From: Anaerolineae bacterium | Lineage (GTDB): Bacteria > Chloroflexota > Anaerolineae > JACIWR01 | Assembly (NCBI GenBank): GCA_024653325.1 | Contig: JANLFX010000015.1 | Location: forward strand, 1-48,804 | DNA length: 48,804 nt | Direction: 5' to 3' | Shown here: in pieces, positions 25,300-34,647 of the stretch | How positions within the stretch are numbered: the stretch's first letter is position 1 | How the letters are laid out: each line of letters starts with the position of its first letter | Notes under the pieces: model-generated | Told to the model about the DNA's origin: nothing | Databases searched by the model: none | Seen by the model: the letters and a program-made list of their open reading frames with translations, nothing else | Translations under genes and position numbers: made by a program

Positions 25300-25938
25300 T
25301 CAGAATGGTGCCTCTTTTTTTTCCCGCCAGGCCGTCACCCGATCCAGCACGGCGTGGTTGCCCAGCAAGGCCAAGAAGGCGACGGTAATCACGCCCCAGG
25401 GGGCGACAAGCAGGGCGCTGAGCAGGGCTATCAGCAAGGCCAGTCCGAAGAGCGTGGCGGAAAAATCCGGGTTGTTGGCGAACATCACCAGCGCGTTGCG
25501 CAGCGCCAGGCGCAGGCTGGGCCGTTCCTGTTCCAGGATCAATGGGAAGGCGTAGAGCAACAGGAAGGCCCACAGGAATAATAGCATCAGGAAAAAGCCC
25601 TGGATGAAAATGGTGTAATCGGCATTGGAGAGAAGGCCGGTCAACACTACGTCGCCACTCAGGATGAAGAAACCCGCCCCGGCCACCAGGGCCCACAGCC
25701 AACTGCGCCAGAAGTGACGCCGGAATCCCTCGAAGAAATCGCGCAGGCTGGCCTCCTGTCCACACGCCAGCCGGTGGGTTAGCACGAAAAGCCCGGCCGT
25801 GGCCGGGGGGCCGGGGACCAGCAGCAGGTTGAACGCGGTCCACAGGACGTTAGCTGTTGCCAGCAGGTAGAGCTCGTCCCACAGGTCGTTTAGCGTTTTC
25901 CGAAAGACGTGCCAGGCGTCAGACACTTGTCTCCCCAC
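25300..25938 (-). CDS. YesL/DUF624-like membrane protein
   Basis: A 212-residue membrane protein with about five hydrophobic segments (near 20-45, 75-100, 107-132, 145-170, 173-195). The N-terminus, with PxxxGLF after the first span and GFRRHFWRSW, matches the YesL (DUF624) pattern, small proteins that often lie beside carbohydrate ABC transporters and LacI/AraC regulators; their role is unclear. Its start lies 20 nt inside the end of the upstream secreted protein gene, implying coupled translation. Confidence 0.72.
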   Translation of the reverse strand: MGRQVSDAWHVFRKTLNDLWDELYLLATANVLWTAFNLLLVPGPPATAGLFVLTHRLACGQEASLRDFFEGFRRHFWRSWLWALVAGAGFFILSGDVVLTGLLSNADYTIFIQGFFLMLLFLWAFLLLYAFPLILEQERPSLRLALRNALVMFANNPDFSATLFGLALLIALLSALLVAPWGVITVAFLALLGNHAVLDRVTAWREKKEAPF

Positions 25939-28186
25939 ACCTCTGGAGACGATAGGCTATGCCGCCTTCCGCCCGAAAACACAAACCCGCCCCGCACACC
26001 TGCGTCTCCACTCCCTCCACATGAGCCACGCCGAAAACCTGCACCGGCGTGGATTGCCCAACCTTTCCGCCAAACGTGATGAGCACCGCGTCCCCATCCT
26101 CGATGGCTTCCACCACCGGCGGGCCGCTATAAACTACCACGCCCGGCACGACTTCCTGGTCAGCCACGGCGGCCAGGGTAAGGGCCATACCTGCACCGTA
26201 CACCTCCTGGCCGATGACGCCGGCCACGCTCCAGCCGTCGCGCAGGTCTTCCAGCGGGATATAGAGCTCCAGCGCGTTCTGCGCTACGGAGGGGTAGGTA
26301 GTGGGGTGATCGGTGGCCACGCCCGTGGGCAACAACGGCGGCAGGGTGTAGGGCAGCGTGGTCAGCGTGTGCTCCAGGAAACCGGCTACCAATCCCTCGA
26401 TAGCCGGGTCAATCTGGCCATGGGCCAGGGTCAGGTACTCCCGCAGGTACAGCCAAGCCTCGTACTGCTCCTTGGGGGTGATGACTGTCGAGCGCGCCAT
26501 CGGGCTCAGACCAAAAAAGGTACGGTAACTGCTCGCCGAACCATAATCGCACTCCCACAGCCAGGTCAGGTGCAGCAGATTGGCCAGCGGTGCGAAGCTT
26601 AATTGTATGTATTTCGCGTTTCCTGTCAAATTGGCCAGCCGGGCACAGGCGGCCGCAGCCTGGGCGGTGATATGGGCCTCGTAGGCCAGGCGGAATCCAT
26701 GTCCGGCCAGGTGCTCGATGGCCGCGCGGGCCTCGTCCAGGTAGAGCGCATTGCCGGTGAGATCGTGCAGCAGGAGCATATAGTAGGCGTATCCTCCGGC
26801 GCAGTCCGGTTCGCGTCCCGTCCCTCGCCAGGTGTCGAAATTGTAGAATTGGGGGAACTGGTAATCCACCGTGTGGGCGAAGTCTATCCAGGCCGCCGCC
26901 GAATCAAGCGCCAACTGCGCAGCTTGTTGATGGCCTATTAATCCCATCTCGGCCGTTTTCACGGCGTGCCCCAGCTCGTACCAGGTATCACCCCGCGTCT
27001 GGTAGCCCAGGGCTACGGGCCCGCTATTCACCAGCATCCCATGGTCTTTATCATAGAAATCGGGGAGAGTTGCCCACAGGTCGTCGTCGAGAGCGGTCGC
27101 GTCACCGTAGCGAGCCTCGTAGCGCACCATGCTCTCCAGCACGTCGAGCTGGCTGATCAATTCCGCGCTCTGGCGCGTATCCCCCGCGTAGGCCCGCAGG
27201 TAGCGCTTGTCTCCCAGCTCCACCCATGCCCGTTCGTCGGCCAGGTCGGCAATGGTTTTCTCCGCCAGGGTGCGCCAATTGGGCAGCGCATTATTGACCG
27301 GCTGGTACAGCAAGTCGTAAACGTCCCCCAGATGGCGCAGATAGCGGGCGAAGAGTTCAACCTCGCTATCCGGTTCCCCCGGCGTTAGGTACAGGTAACT
27401 ATCGTAGATGACAAAGGGCTGGCCGGCTGGCAGAACACGCAGGTTGGCGGCGTCAATCGTGTGCCCAAAGGAACGGCCTCGCCGTCCGGGGGTGGCACTG
27501 GGGGTGTAGTGCGCCACCTGCATGAAGGGATTGAGCGCGGTGCGGTCCACGGCGTAGAAGAGCGTGCTGTCCAGGACCCGGGCATACCCATATAGCACCG
27601 GGGCGCACAGCGGAGCAGGGTCGGCGTACACGGTAAAGCTAGCTTTCGTTTCCTCACCGGTGGCCGGGTCCACGAAAGTCCATTCTAGAGCAGAGTTTGC
27701 GGGCGGTGGGTCGTGCAAGGTGACGGTGAGCTGGGTGTGTAACAGCCCCGGCTGGTAGGGGTAAACTTCTAATCGCAGCGTGACCTCGGCCCAGCCCGCG
27801 CTGCCCGATAAGATGACGGCCAGCACGCTGTCGCCTGCTTCAGAGGTAACCTCGCTAAGGGTGGGCAGCGGATTGAGCTCAGTTCCCAGGGGATGCAGAG
27901 CCAGCGCCCCGTTGGTGCCCGCTCGTTGGATGAGAAGCGCATTGTGCGTAGCGGCTCCGGCGAAGCGCAGATTGTATTCGCCGCTGGTCAGGTGCACGTT
28001 TCCGGCCTCGGCCGCCTCGATGGTTGCAGATGGCGTTTCTGTCCGTCGGACAGTCGGCGCCGCGCGTCGCTCGTAGTTGTCACTTCGGATAAACGGTGGG
28101 GTGGGAGTGGGTATCTCCACCTGTCTGCAAGTCGGCAATAGCATGATCCCAAGCAGTACCCAGCGTAACCAGTGCCTCGCGCGCAT
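25919..28186 (-). CDS. Large lipoprotein, possible (alpha/alpha)6-barrel glycosidase
   Basis: A 755-residue exported protein (signal MRARHWLRWVLLGIMLLPTC, lipobox-like with C20), with a Pro/Thr-rich linker. Residues about 60-270 look like a beta-sandwich; about 290-620 is a series of helices with aromatic-rich turns (WYELGHAVKTAEMGLIG, WLWECDYG) like the (alpha/alpha)6 barrels of glycosidases and lyases; about 640-755 is a beta-rich end. It lies between the permeases and the intracellular glycosidases, so a role in cutting or binding a polysaccharide outside the cell is likely. I cannot assign it to a known GH or PL family. The next gene overlaps by 20 nt. Confidence 0.7.
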   Translation of the reverse strand: MRARHWLRWVLLGIMLLPTCRQVEIPTPTPPFIRSDNYERRAAPTVRRTETPSATIEAAEAGNVHLTSGEYNLRFAGAATHNALLIQRAGTNGALALHPLGTELNPLPTLSEVTSEAGDSVLAVILSGSAGWAEVTLRLEVYPYQPGLLHTQLTVTLHDPPPANSALEWTFVDPATGEETKASFTVYADPAPLCAPVLYGYARVLDSTLFYAVDRTALNPFMQVAHYTPSATPGRRGRSFGHTIDAANLRVLPAGQPFVIYDSYLYLTPGEPDSEVELFARYLRHLGDVYDLLYQPVNNALPNWRTLAEKTIADLADERAWVELGDKRYLRAYAGDTRQSAELISQLDVLESMVRYEARYGDATALDDDLWATLPDFYDKDHGMLVNSGPVALGYQTRGDTWYELGHAVKTAEMGLIGHQQAAQLALDSAAAWIDFAHTVDYQFPQFYNFDTWRGTGREPDCAGGYAYYMLLLHDLTGNALYLDEARAAIEHLAGHGFRLAYEAHITAQAAAACARLANLTGNAKYIQLSFAPLANLLHLTWLWECDYGSASSYRTFFGLSPMARSTVITPKEQYEAWLYLREYLTLAHGQIDPAIEGLVAGFLEHTLTTLPYTLPPLLPTGVATDHPTTYPSVAQNALELYIPLEDLRDGWSVAGVIGQEVYGAGMALTLAAVADQEVVPGVVVYSGPPVVEAIEDGDAVLITFGGKVGQSTPVQVFGVAHVEGVETQVCGAGLCFRAEGGIAYRLQRCGETSV

Positions 28187-28193
28187 GGACAGG

Positions 28194-29465
28194 TTAGCCC
28201 TTCAATCCGGTGTAGGATACACCTTCGATGTAGTACTTGCTGAAGATAAAGAACAGGGCCAGGATAGGAGCAGCGTTGACCATGGCTCCCACCAGGGTGA
28301 CGTTCCAGGCGTAGCGGTACTGCTGCTGGAACATCATGAGGGCTATGTTAAGCGTGTACATGTCGGGCGTGTTGAGGTAGAGCAGGGGCCCCAGGAAAGC
28401 ATTCCACATCCCCTGGAACTGAAGGATGAACAAAGTCAGCAGCGCCGGCCGGGCCAGGGGCAGTACCACCTGGTAATAAATCTGGAACAAAGAGGCCCCG
28501 TCAATCAGAGCCGCCTCTTCCAATTCGTGGGGGATGGATTTGAAAAACTGGGTGAGCATGAAGATACCGAACGCGCCCACAATGCCGGGTAACACCAGCG
28601 CCCAGGGAGTGTTCACCAGCTTGATTTTGGCCATCAGCACGTAGGATGGCACCAGCGTCACCGCGCCAGGGATCATCATGGAGGCCAGCATGAAGGAAAA
28701 GATGACATCCCGGCCGGGAAATCTCAGCCGGGCGAAGGCATAGGCAGCCATGGAACAAAAAACGACCTGAAACACGGCGACCCCTATGGAGAGGATAGCC
28801 GTGTTCAGTAACCAGCGGACGAAGGTGGCTCCACCGGCCGCCTTGAGCAGGGCATAGAAGATGAGCGTGACCGCCATGCCGCTGCTCATGGCAGTGGCCA
28901 GGCTGGTGAGTGGAATGGCCCGCTGTGCCTGCCGCTGTTGGAACATGGTGACAGCGCCAAATCCGACCAGGGAGAGAGCCAGCAGGACCCCTGTGGCTAT
29001 CAATAGCCCTCTGATGAAGGACGAATCGCTTCCTACCGCTGTGATCAGCCCCCAGCCGACCAAAGTGGCCACCCCTGTCATCAGCAGCAGGCTGGCCGTA
29101 GTGCGCCTTTCCCTTCCCGAGATGGAGGACATACGTCCCACCACCAGGACCAGAAGAAAGGCCACCAGCCCCATCGTTCCCGCGAAAGCTACCATGCCGC
29201 TCTCTTGGGGCAGGCCGCCCATGTCCGTCGCAAACAGCTCTACCCAGTTCTCAAAACGCCACCTGGAGGGCAGGAGCGTGGGTGGCCAGGCGACGATCTC
29301 GGCGTTGGACTTGAAAGAACCCAGAAAGGCCAGAATGAAGGGCGTGAACAGGATCAGGCCGATAACCGATAGCACCGCGTAGCGGATCACTTGGCTGACG
29401 TAGAAACTGGCGGGTCTCCTACGGGTGCGCACTCGTCCAGCAGTCCGGGCAACAGCCGTGGTCAT
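28194..29465 (-). CDS. Carbohydrate ABC transporter permease, MalG type, with insertion
   Basis: A 423-residue inner-membrane permease. The C-terminal half is normal: the EAA loop EEAALIDGASLFQIYYQVVLPLARP region (about 310-335) that contacts the ATPase. It is about 140 residues longer than most MalG-type permeases because of an extra stretch (about 88-215) with several added hydrophobic helices, placed after the first span and the FENW motif where the periplasmic segment is usually short. Start ATG follows GGAGG. No ATPase gene is in the operon; a shared MsmK/UgpC-type ATPase is presumed. Confidence 0.9.
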   Translation of the reverse strand: MTTAVARTAGRVRTRRRPASFYVSQVIRYAVLSVIGLILFTPFILAFLGSFKSNAEIVAWPPTLLPSRWRFENWVELFATDMGGLPQESGMVAFAGTMGLVAFLLVLVVGRMSSISGRERRTTASLLLMTGVATLVGWGLITAVGSDSSFIRGLLIATGVLLALSLVGFGAVTMFQQRQAQRAIPLTSLATAMSSGMAVTLIFYALLKAAGGATFVRWLLNTAILSIGVAVFQVVFCSMAAYAFARLRFPGRDVIFSFMLASMMIPGAVTLVPSYVLMAKIKLVNTPWALVLPGIVGAFGIFMLTQFFKSIPHELEEAALIDGASLFQIYYQVVLPLARPALLTLFILQFQGMWNAFLGPLLYLNTPDMYTLNIALMMFQQQYRYAWNVTLVGAMVNAAPILALFFIFSKYYIEGVSYTGLKG

Positions 29466-29498
29466 CGTATCCTCCTACTCCTAGATTTGGATATCTAA

Positions 29499-29649
29499 CT
29501 GGACTCTGGCGAATTTTTAGCCCCCCTACATCTTGGGAAAATCCAATCACTCAACCACAAGATGTAGGTTCGTAGTAGCGACTTTAGTCGCTTTTTCCCC
29601 GCGCTGGACGACTAAAGTCGTCACTACGAACAAAAACGCCAGACTCCAG
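29499..29649. repeat. Nested inverted repeats between the permease genes
   Basis: Outer arms CTGGACTCTGGCG (29499-29511) and CGCCAGACTCCAG (29637-29649; 12 of 13 pair) enclose two hairpins: CCTACATCTTG/CAAGATGTAGG (29525-29535 with 29558-29568, perfect) and a 22-bp arm pair (29569-29590 with 29609-29630) containing CGACTTTAGTCG. The result is a three-way-junction shape within the operon transcript. No gene is present in this 263-bp gap. Confidence 0.7.
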
Positions 29650-29728
29650 ATCTAATTCTCCGTTGGGCGAAGGTCTCTGACCGAGTCCACAGGCGGCTGC
29701 GGTCAGGAGATCTTGCCGAACTTTCAAG

Positions 29729-30742
29729 CTAGTATTGCTCAGTGCCCCGCTCGATCAGCCGCCGCTGGATAAATGTGAAGACAAAAATGATCGCTGCCAG
29801 GAGGAAGGCCATCGCCGCCGCCAGGCCCATCCGGGGTGGTCCCGTTGTGCCCAGGGCGTCCCGGTAGATCAGGAATACCGGGGTCAGGGTAGTCTTGAGC
29901 GGCCCACCGCCGGTCAGGATCTTGACTTGGTCGAATATCTGGAAGGTACCGATGGTGCCCAGCACCACCACCAGCAGGATGATCGGGCGCAGCATGGGCA
30001 GCGTGATCTTCCAGAATTGCTGTCGCTTGTTCGCGCCGTCAATTGCCGCCGCTTCGTAAAGGGCGAGGGGAATGTCTTGCAGCGCAGCCAGGAACATCAC
30101 CATGAACGTCGGGGCGGTGGTGAAAATGTTCTGGAACATGATGGCCATCCAGGTGATGCTCGGTCCGCGCAGGTACCAGTACTGGGTGGGGATGTCTCCA
30201 CCAAATAATTGAACGATCAACTGGAAAAGGCCCCGGGGGTCGTTGAGCCAGTTGATGGTCTTGAACGACACGCCCACCAGACCCAGGGCTCTGGTCAGAA
30301 AGAGGTTCAAAAAGCCGGTTTTGAGATACAGCCACCAGAAGATCATGGAGATTACCACCGATGACGTAACGCTGGGGCCGTAGAAAATAGTGCGGAAGAA
30401 CTGCTGACCACGGATGGGGGTGTTCAACAGCACCGCCAGCAGGATGGCCAGGGCGGTCTGAGTGGGCACCACGATCAGCACGTACCAACCGACGTTCACC
30501 AGACCGCGTCGGAAGTCCTCCTTTGTGATGGCCTCCACGTAATTCTGCAGTCCCACCCATTCCGGCGAGGAATACAGGTTGTAGTGGGTGAAGCTGATGT
30601 ACACGGCGAAGGCGATCACCCCGACGGTGAATATCAGAGTGGTGATCAGATAGGGTGAAATGAAAGCATACGCGGCCAGGGCTTCACGCCGTTTGCGTGG
30701 ATCGCGCCATGGGCTACGCCGCTTTTGCGTCATGACCGCCAT
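29729..30742 (-). CDS. Carbohydrate ABC transporter permease, MalF/UgpA type
   Basis: A 337-residue inner-membrane permease with six or so spans and the EAA loop YEAAAIDGANKRQQFWKITLP. The basic N-terminus (QKRRSPWRDPRKRRE) is cytoplasmic. Together with the MalG-type permease it forms the channel for the sugar brought by the binding lipoprotein. Start ATG 30742 follows AGGAGGT with a 5-nt spacer. A 263-bp gap rich in inverted repeats separates the two permease genes. Confidence 0.92.
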   Translation of the reverse strand: MAVMTQKRRSPWRDPRKRREALAAYAFISPYLITTLIFTVGVIAFAVYISFTHYNLYSSPEWVGLQNYVEAITKEDFRRGLVNVGWYVLIVVPTQTALAILLAVLLNTPIRGQQFFRTIFYGPSVTSSVVISMIFWWLYLKTGFLNLFLTRALGLVGVSFKTINWLNDPRGLFQLIVQLFGGDIPTQYWYLRGPSITWMAIMFQNIFTTAPTFMVMFLAALQDIPLALYEAAAIDGANKRQQFWKITLPMLRPIILLVVVLGTIGTFQIFDQVKILTGGGPLKTTLTPVFLIYRDALGTTGPPRMGLAAAMAFLLAAIIFVFTFIQRRLIERGTEQY

Positions 30743-30892
30743 AGCTTACCTCCTGGGTTCTTGGAAAAGGGGGATGGGATAATGAGGATAAGTTAACGAG
30801 GGACGAGTCAATGGGTAAAGCGTTACGAGACGCCCGTTGCCTCATTACTCCATTGCCCCATTTCCTGTAAATCTTCTCGCAACACAAAGTGT

Positions 30893-30926
30893 GTTCAGGG
30901 GCGACCCTGCAGGATCGCCCCTGAAC
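30893..30926. terminator. 34-nt palindrome after the sugar-binding protein gene
   Basis: GTTCAGGGGCGA (30893-30904) and TCGCCCCTGAAC (30915-30926) pair exactly; the centre holds CCTGCAGG. It lies 15 bp after the stop of the solute-binding protein gene, where partial termination often sets a high ratio of binding protein to permease. Confidence 0.65.
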
Positions 30927-30941
30927 TGAGAGGGCCGTGCA

Positions 30942-32279
30942 CTATTGGCCACAGGCAGCCAGAATCTCGTCGGCCTCCCGCTTGGCCTGGTCGAAGGCTT
31001 CCTGAACGGTTTGCTCACCCAGGTAGGCGCGGTTCAATGCCTGGCTGATGGTGTCGTTGATCTGGCCGGTGCAGGGGCCCCAGTAGGCCACGCGGCCCAC
31101 CAGCCCGCCTTGAGCAATGGCGGCATCGTTGGGATCCACCACCAGGTCAACCTGATCAGGATGCGTGGAGTAGGCGAAGCCCGTCTTCACGATCTCCGCC
31201 TGGTTTTCGCGGCTGGTGAGGAAGATGGTGAAGGCGGCAGCCGCGCGCGGGTACTTGGTGGCCGCGTTGACGCCGATGGCGTTGGTGAAGATCACGTCGG
31301 CGGCCTTGCCCTCCGGCGACTTGGGCAGCGGGACGGCCTTCCACTTCACGTCGGGGTAGTCCTGGCGCATATAGTTGACCATCCAGCCACCTTCGTAGGT
31401 CATTCCTACCAGCTTCTTGCCGATGGCCTCCCCACACCAGCCGGCGCCCAGGTCCGCCGAGGTGACCAGCGAGCCGTCCTTGTACATGCCGACGACGAAC
31501 TCCGCTGCCTTCACCACCTCAGGGCTGTTCATCGTGCCCTCGGTGAAGGAGTCGTTGGTGTAGGAGCCACCCGCGCCGAAGGCGAAGGGGGCGAAGCGGG
31601 CCCAGTCGGCGTTCTGACAAAAGCCGGCGTAGTCGGTCTTCTCGGCGATAGTCTTGGCGGCGGCCTTCAGGTCGTCCCAGGTCCAGTCGGCGGTGGGCTC
31701 GGCAATGCCTGCGGCCTCAAAGGCTTCGGGCAGGTAGACCAGGCCGAGGGTGCCCCAGTCCTTGGGCAGGCCGTAGGTTTTGCCTTGGTAGGTGAAGATG
31801 GTGAGCAGGGCCTCGATGAAGTCGGAGCGTTTGACCCCGGCCTCGGCCATGAAGTCATCCAGGGGCAGGAGCTGGCCGGTAGGGCCGAAGGCGGCCATCA
31901 ACTGGTCGTCCACGTAGAAGACATCGGGGGCGGTGCCGCCGGCCATGCGGGCTTTGATCGTAGTCTGGAAGTCGGCGGGGATGGGTTGGAAGTCTACCGT
32001 GACGTTAGGATAGATCTTGTTGAAGCGGGCGATGGAATCGCGGTAGATTTTCTGCTCCGTCTCATCACCCCAGCCGGAGAAAACAATCGTGGCTCCGTCT
32101 TCGACTGCGAACTTGGTGAAGCTGGTCGGCTCCTCGCCGGGCAATTTTGCCGGTGACGTTGGGGTAGGAGCGGCGGCCGTTGGTGCTTTGGTGGGGGCGG
32201 CAGTTGGGGTTGGGCACCCGGTCAACACCAGGCTCAGGGCGACCAGCAAGACCAGACATGCGAATGGAAACCTTTTCAT
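30942..32279 (-). CDS. Extracellular sugar-binding lipoprotein (family 1)
   Basis: A 445-residue solute-binding protein: signal peptide with lipobox LTGC (C22), a Thr/Pro/Ala linker (PTAAPTKAPTAAAPTP), then a two-lobed family 1 binding fold (TIVFSGWGDE, INKIYPNVTV-like strand-helix pattern, GTAPDVFYVD). It captures an oligosaccharide for the two permeases downstream. Start ATG 32279 follows GGAGGG; the longer frame to 32360 lacks a site. First structural gene after the LacI regulator. Confidence 0.92.
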   Translation of the reverse strand: MKRFPFACLVLLVALSLVLTGCPTPTAAPTKAPTAAAPTPTSPAKLPGEEPTSFTKFAVEDGATIVFSGWGDETEQKIYRDSIARFNKIYPNVTVDFQPIPADFQTTIKARMAGGTAPDVFYVDDQLMAAFGPTGQLLPLDDFMAEAGVKRSDFIEALLTIFTYQGKTYGLPKDWGTLGLVYLPEAFEAAGIAEPTADWTWDDLKAAAKTIAEKTDYAGFCQNADWARFAPFAFGAGGSYTNDSFTEGTMNSPEVVKAAEFVVGMYKDGSLVTSADLGAGWCGEAIGKKLVGMTYEGGWMVNYMRQDYPDVKWKAVPLPKSPEGKAADVIFTNAIGVNAATKYPRAAAAFTIFLTSRENQAEIVKTGFAYSTHPDQVDLVVDPNDAAIAQGGLVGRVAYWGPCTGQINDTISQALNRAYLGEQTVQEAFDQAKREADEILAACGQ

Positions 32280-32326
32280 CGTTCTTCCCTCCTTAAGTGC
32301 CTTAATCGTGAAAGTTGATAGTGACA

Positions 32327-32342
32327 CCCGGCTCGCGCCGGG
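32327..32342. promoter_or_regulatory. Leader hairpin before the sugar-binding protein
   Basis: CCCGGC (32327-32332) and GCCGGG (32337-32342) form a 6-bp hairpin in the 136-bp spacer between the LacI gene and the binding protein. No T-run and no clear promoter are seen here, so read-through from the regulator gene is likely. Confidence 0.35.
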
Positions 32343-32415
32343 CAGAGCTCGCAGGCTCATACCTCTTGTTTTTCCAGGCTCATCACCTCCTTCACCTCAG
32401 GCAAAGTCAATGGGG

Positions 32416-33438
32416 TCAATCTTTTATCAAAGCACCTCCGCTGGACTCACGAATAATCAAGGTTGGTTCTAAGATCACTTGTGTTTCTGTTAGTTCCTCA
32501 TCGTGTAACAAAGCCATCAACATGCGCACCACTCGCTCTCCAATGTCATAGAAATCCTGGCGCAGGGTGCTCAGAGTCGGACGGACGTAGGTCGTTAGGG
32601 GGATGTCGTCAAAGCCGATGAGAGCAACATCGTCAGGCACGCTCAACCCTCGATCATGGATAGCGTTCATGGCTCCCACGGCCATCAAGTCGTTGCCGGC
32701 CATAACCGCCGTGGGGGGTTGGACCAAGTCCAGCAGTTTGCCCATTGCCCGATAGCCATCCTCCTCTGTCAGACCGCCGGCTACAATCAACTCTGAATCT
32801 AATGGCAGATCGTTCTCTTGTAGCGCCGCTTCATATCCCTGTCGGCGGTGCATCCGGCAAACCAGGGTGGGTGACAGTTCGATGAGGCCAATGCGCCGAT
32901 GACCCAGATCAATCAGATATTGAACGGCCTGTTTCACACCGGTATAGCCGTCTACATCCACGTAGGGGAAAATCAACTCATTGGCTGGCCGCCCGAAAGC
33001 CACGAAAGGGAACCCGGCCGCGATCAGATAAGCGAGGCGTTCATCGTCGAGCCGGGTATCGGCAATAATAAAACCATCTACACGTCTATCTTCCACCATA
33101 TCCTTATAGGTTTTCCGCTCCGAAGCCAGATCGGCGGTGGTGGTCACGGCTACGTGGTAATTGAACCCGGCGGCCGTATCGGCTAGGGCGGCGATGAATT
33201 CGTTGAAGAAAGGGTCCTGGGGCTGGCGCGCGTAAGGAGAGAGAACGAAACCCAACATGTGGGTGTGCTTGCCTTTTAAGCTGCGGGCGATGATACTGGG
33301 GCGATAACCCAACTCTTCGACTGCGGCCAGTACGCGGGCGCGGGTAGCCTCACTGACAGGGCCACTATTGTTGAGCACGTAGGAGACGGTGGCCGTGGAG
33401 ACGTTAGCTAACCTGGCGACATCTTTGATCGTAGGCAT
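32416..33438 (-). CDS. LacI-family transcriptional regulator 1
   Basis: A 340-residue LacI/GalR regulator: N-terminal helix-turn-helix ([21 protein letters not shown], about 3-23), the hinge, and a periplasmic-binding-protein-like ligand domain ending with the family pattern ([18 protein letters not shown]). It would sense a sugar and control the operon downstream, 136 bp away. About half identical by eye to regulator 2, so the pair looks duplicated. It has its own promoter with an operator overlapping the expected transcription start, hence self-control. Confidence 0.92.
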   Translation of the reverse strand: MPTIKDVARLANVSTATVSYVLNNSGPVSEATRARVLAAVEELGYRPSIIARSLKGKHTHMLGFVLSPYARQPQDPFFNEFIAALADTAAGFNYHVAVTTTADLASERKTYKDMVEDRRVDGFIIADTRLDDERLAYLIAAGFPFVAFGRPANELIFPYVDVDGYTGVKQAVQYLIDLGHRRIGLIELSPTLVCRMHRRQGYEAALQENDLPLDSELIVAGGLTEEDGYRAMGKLLDLVQPPTAVMAGNDLMAVGAMNAIHDRGLSVPDDVALIGFDDIPLTTYVRPTLSTLRQDFYDIGERVVRMLMALLHDEELTETQVILEPTLIIRESSGGALIKD

Positions 33439-33516
33439 AAGCTATCTTCGCTTCTTTCAAGGAACCGGCATTATCCGGATTGCATGCCAGTATTGGGATG
33501 GTGATGAAAAGGGGTT

Positions 33517-33532
33517 ACTTAAACGTTTAAGT
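33517..33532. promoter_or_regulatory. LacI-type operator ACTTAAACGTTTAAGT
   Basis: A perfect 16-bp palindrome with the CG centre typical of LacI-family operators. It starts 6 bp downstream of the -10 box of regulator 1, covering the predicted transcription start. Confidence 0.75.
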
Positions 33533-33538
33533 AGTTTT

Positions 33539-33567
33539 AATATACCACAATTTTCGCAGTTTGTCAA
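33539..33567 (-). promoter_or_regulatory. Promoter of LacI regulator 1 and probably the operon
   Basis: TTGACA (33567-33562), a 17-bp spacer and TATATT (33544-33539) on the minus strand. Confidence 0.75.
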
Positions 33568-33585
33568 TACTCTCAAAGCGCTTTT

Positions 33586-34614
33586 TCATGGGTTGTCTCG
33601 CCTTTCACCACTGGACTGGCGGACGATCAAGGGGGGCAACAGGATGACGTGGCGTTCTGGCAAAGGTTTATTCTCAAGCAAACACACCAGCATGTCTACC
33701 AGGCGCTGGCCTATTTCCGCCATAGGTTGGCGCAGGGTAGTCAGCGGGGGATGGGTGTAAGCCGCCAAGGAGATGTCGTCAAAACCGATCAGGGCCAGGT
33801 CGTGGCCGACCGCCAGATTGCGCTCTTGGGCAGCACGCAAGGCGCCGATAGCCATCAAGTCACTGGAGACCATAACCGCTGTTGGTGGGTGAGACAGTTC
33901 CAACAGTTGGACCATGGCCCGGTAACCATTTTCCTCGCTGCCTGCCTCTACTTCCACCATCAGGTCCGATTCCAGGGGCAGGTCATTGGTTTGCAGGGCG
34001 GTCTCGTAGCCTTGGCGGCGGTCGTGGGCACAGAAAGAGAAAGAGGGTAATCCGATAAAACCAATGCGCTGGTGACCCAAGTCAATGAGATGTTGTACCG
34101 CCTGGCACACACCAGCGCGACCGTCCACGTCCACGTAAGGGAAATCGAGATTCTGATCCGTGCGTCCGAAAGCGACAAAAGGGATTTCTTCTCGACAGAG
34201 GTAGGCAATGCGATCGTCGTGCCGATCAGTGCCATCTACGATGAAACCGTCCACCCGTCCTGTCTTGATCATTCGTTCGTAGGCTGCTGGGCGAGAAGTG
34301 CCCGATGGACAACCCGAGACGAGAAGATCGTATTGGTGATGAGCGGCTGCGTCGAGCATGCTGGCCAGAAGTTCATTGAACAGTGGGTCGGAAATGCTAT
34401 TTCCACCGTAGTATACCACGAAGCCCAGGGTGCCGGTGCGTCTGGATTGCAGTCGTTGGGCGATGACGTTAGGACTGTAGTCAAGCAAACGGGCCGCTTC
34501 TTGAACCCGTTGTTTTGTCTCCGGGGCTACGTCTGGGTACTCGTTGAGAGCTTTGGAAACAGTGGATACGGAGAGATGGAGGAGTTGGGCGATATCTTTT
34601 ATCGTTGGGGACAT
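33586..34614 (-). CDS. LacI-family transcriptional regulator 2
   Basis: A 342-residue LacI/GalR regulator with helix-turn-helix TIKDIAQLLHLSVSTVSKAL at the N-terminus and a full ligand-binding domain (GFDDISLAAYTHPPLTTL near the end). Start is ATG 34614, which gives the family N-terminus; the frame extends to 34641 without support. It reads toward regulator 1 and is about 150 bp upstream of it. Two identical operators sit in its own promoter, so it most likely represses itself. Ligand unknown. Confidence 0.92.
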   Translation of the reverse strand: MSPTIKDIAQLLHLSVSTVSKALNEYPDVAPETKQRVQEAARLLDYSPNVIAQRLQSRRTGTLGFVVYYGGNSISDPLFNELLASMLDAAAHHQYDLLVSGCPSGTSRPAAYERMIKTGRVDGFIVDGTDRHDDRIAYLCREEIPFVAFGRTDQNLDFPYVDVDGRAGVCQAVQHLIDLGHQRIGFIGLPSFSFCAHDRRQGYETALQTNDLPLESDLMVEVEAGSEENGYRAMVQLLELSHPPTAVMVSSDLMAIGALRAAQERNLAVGHDLALIGFDDISLAAYTHPPLTTLRQPMAEIGQRLVDMLVCLLENKPLPERHVILLPPLIVRQSSGERRDNP

Positions 34615-34647
34615 ACGCGTCACCCCCGCCGTGTGAAGCAACTTCCT

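Noticed and set aside
30945-32156. A 403-codon + strand frame opposite the sugar-binding protein
   Set aside because: Low-complexity, Gly/Val-rich shadow of a well-supported lipoprotein gene.
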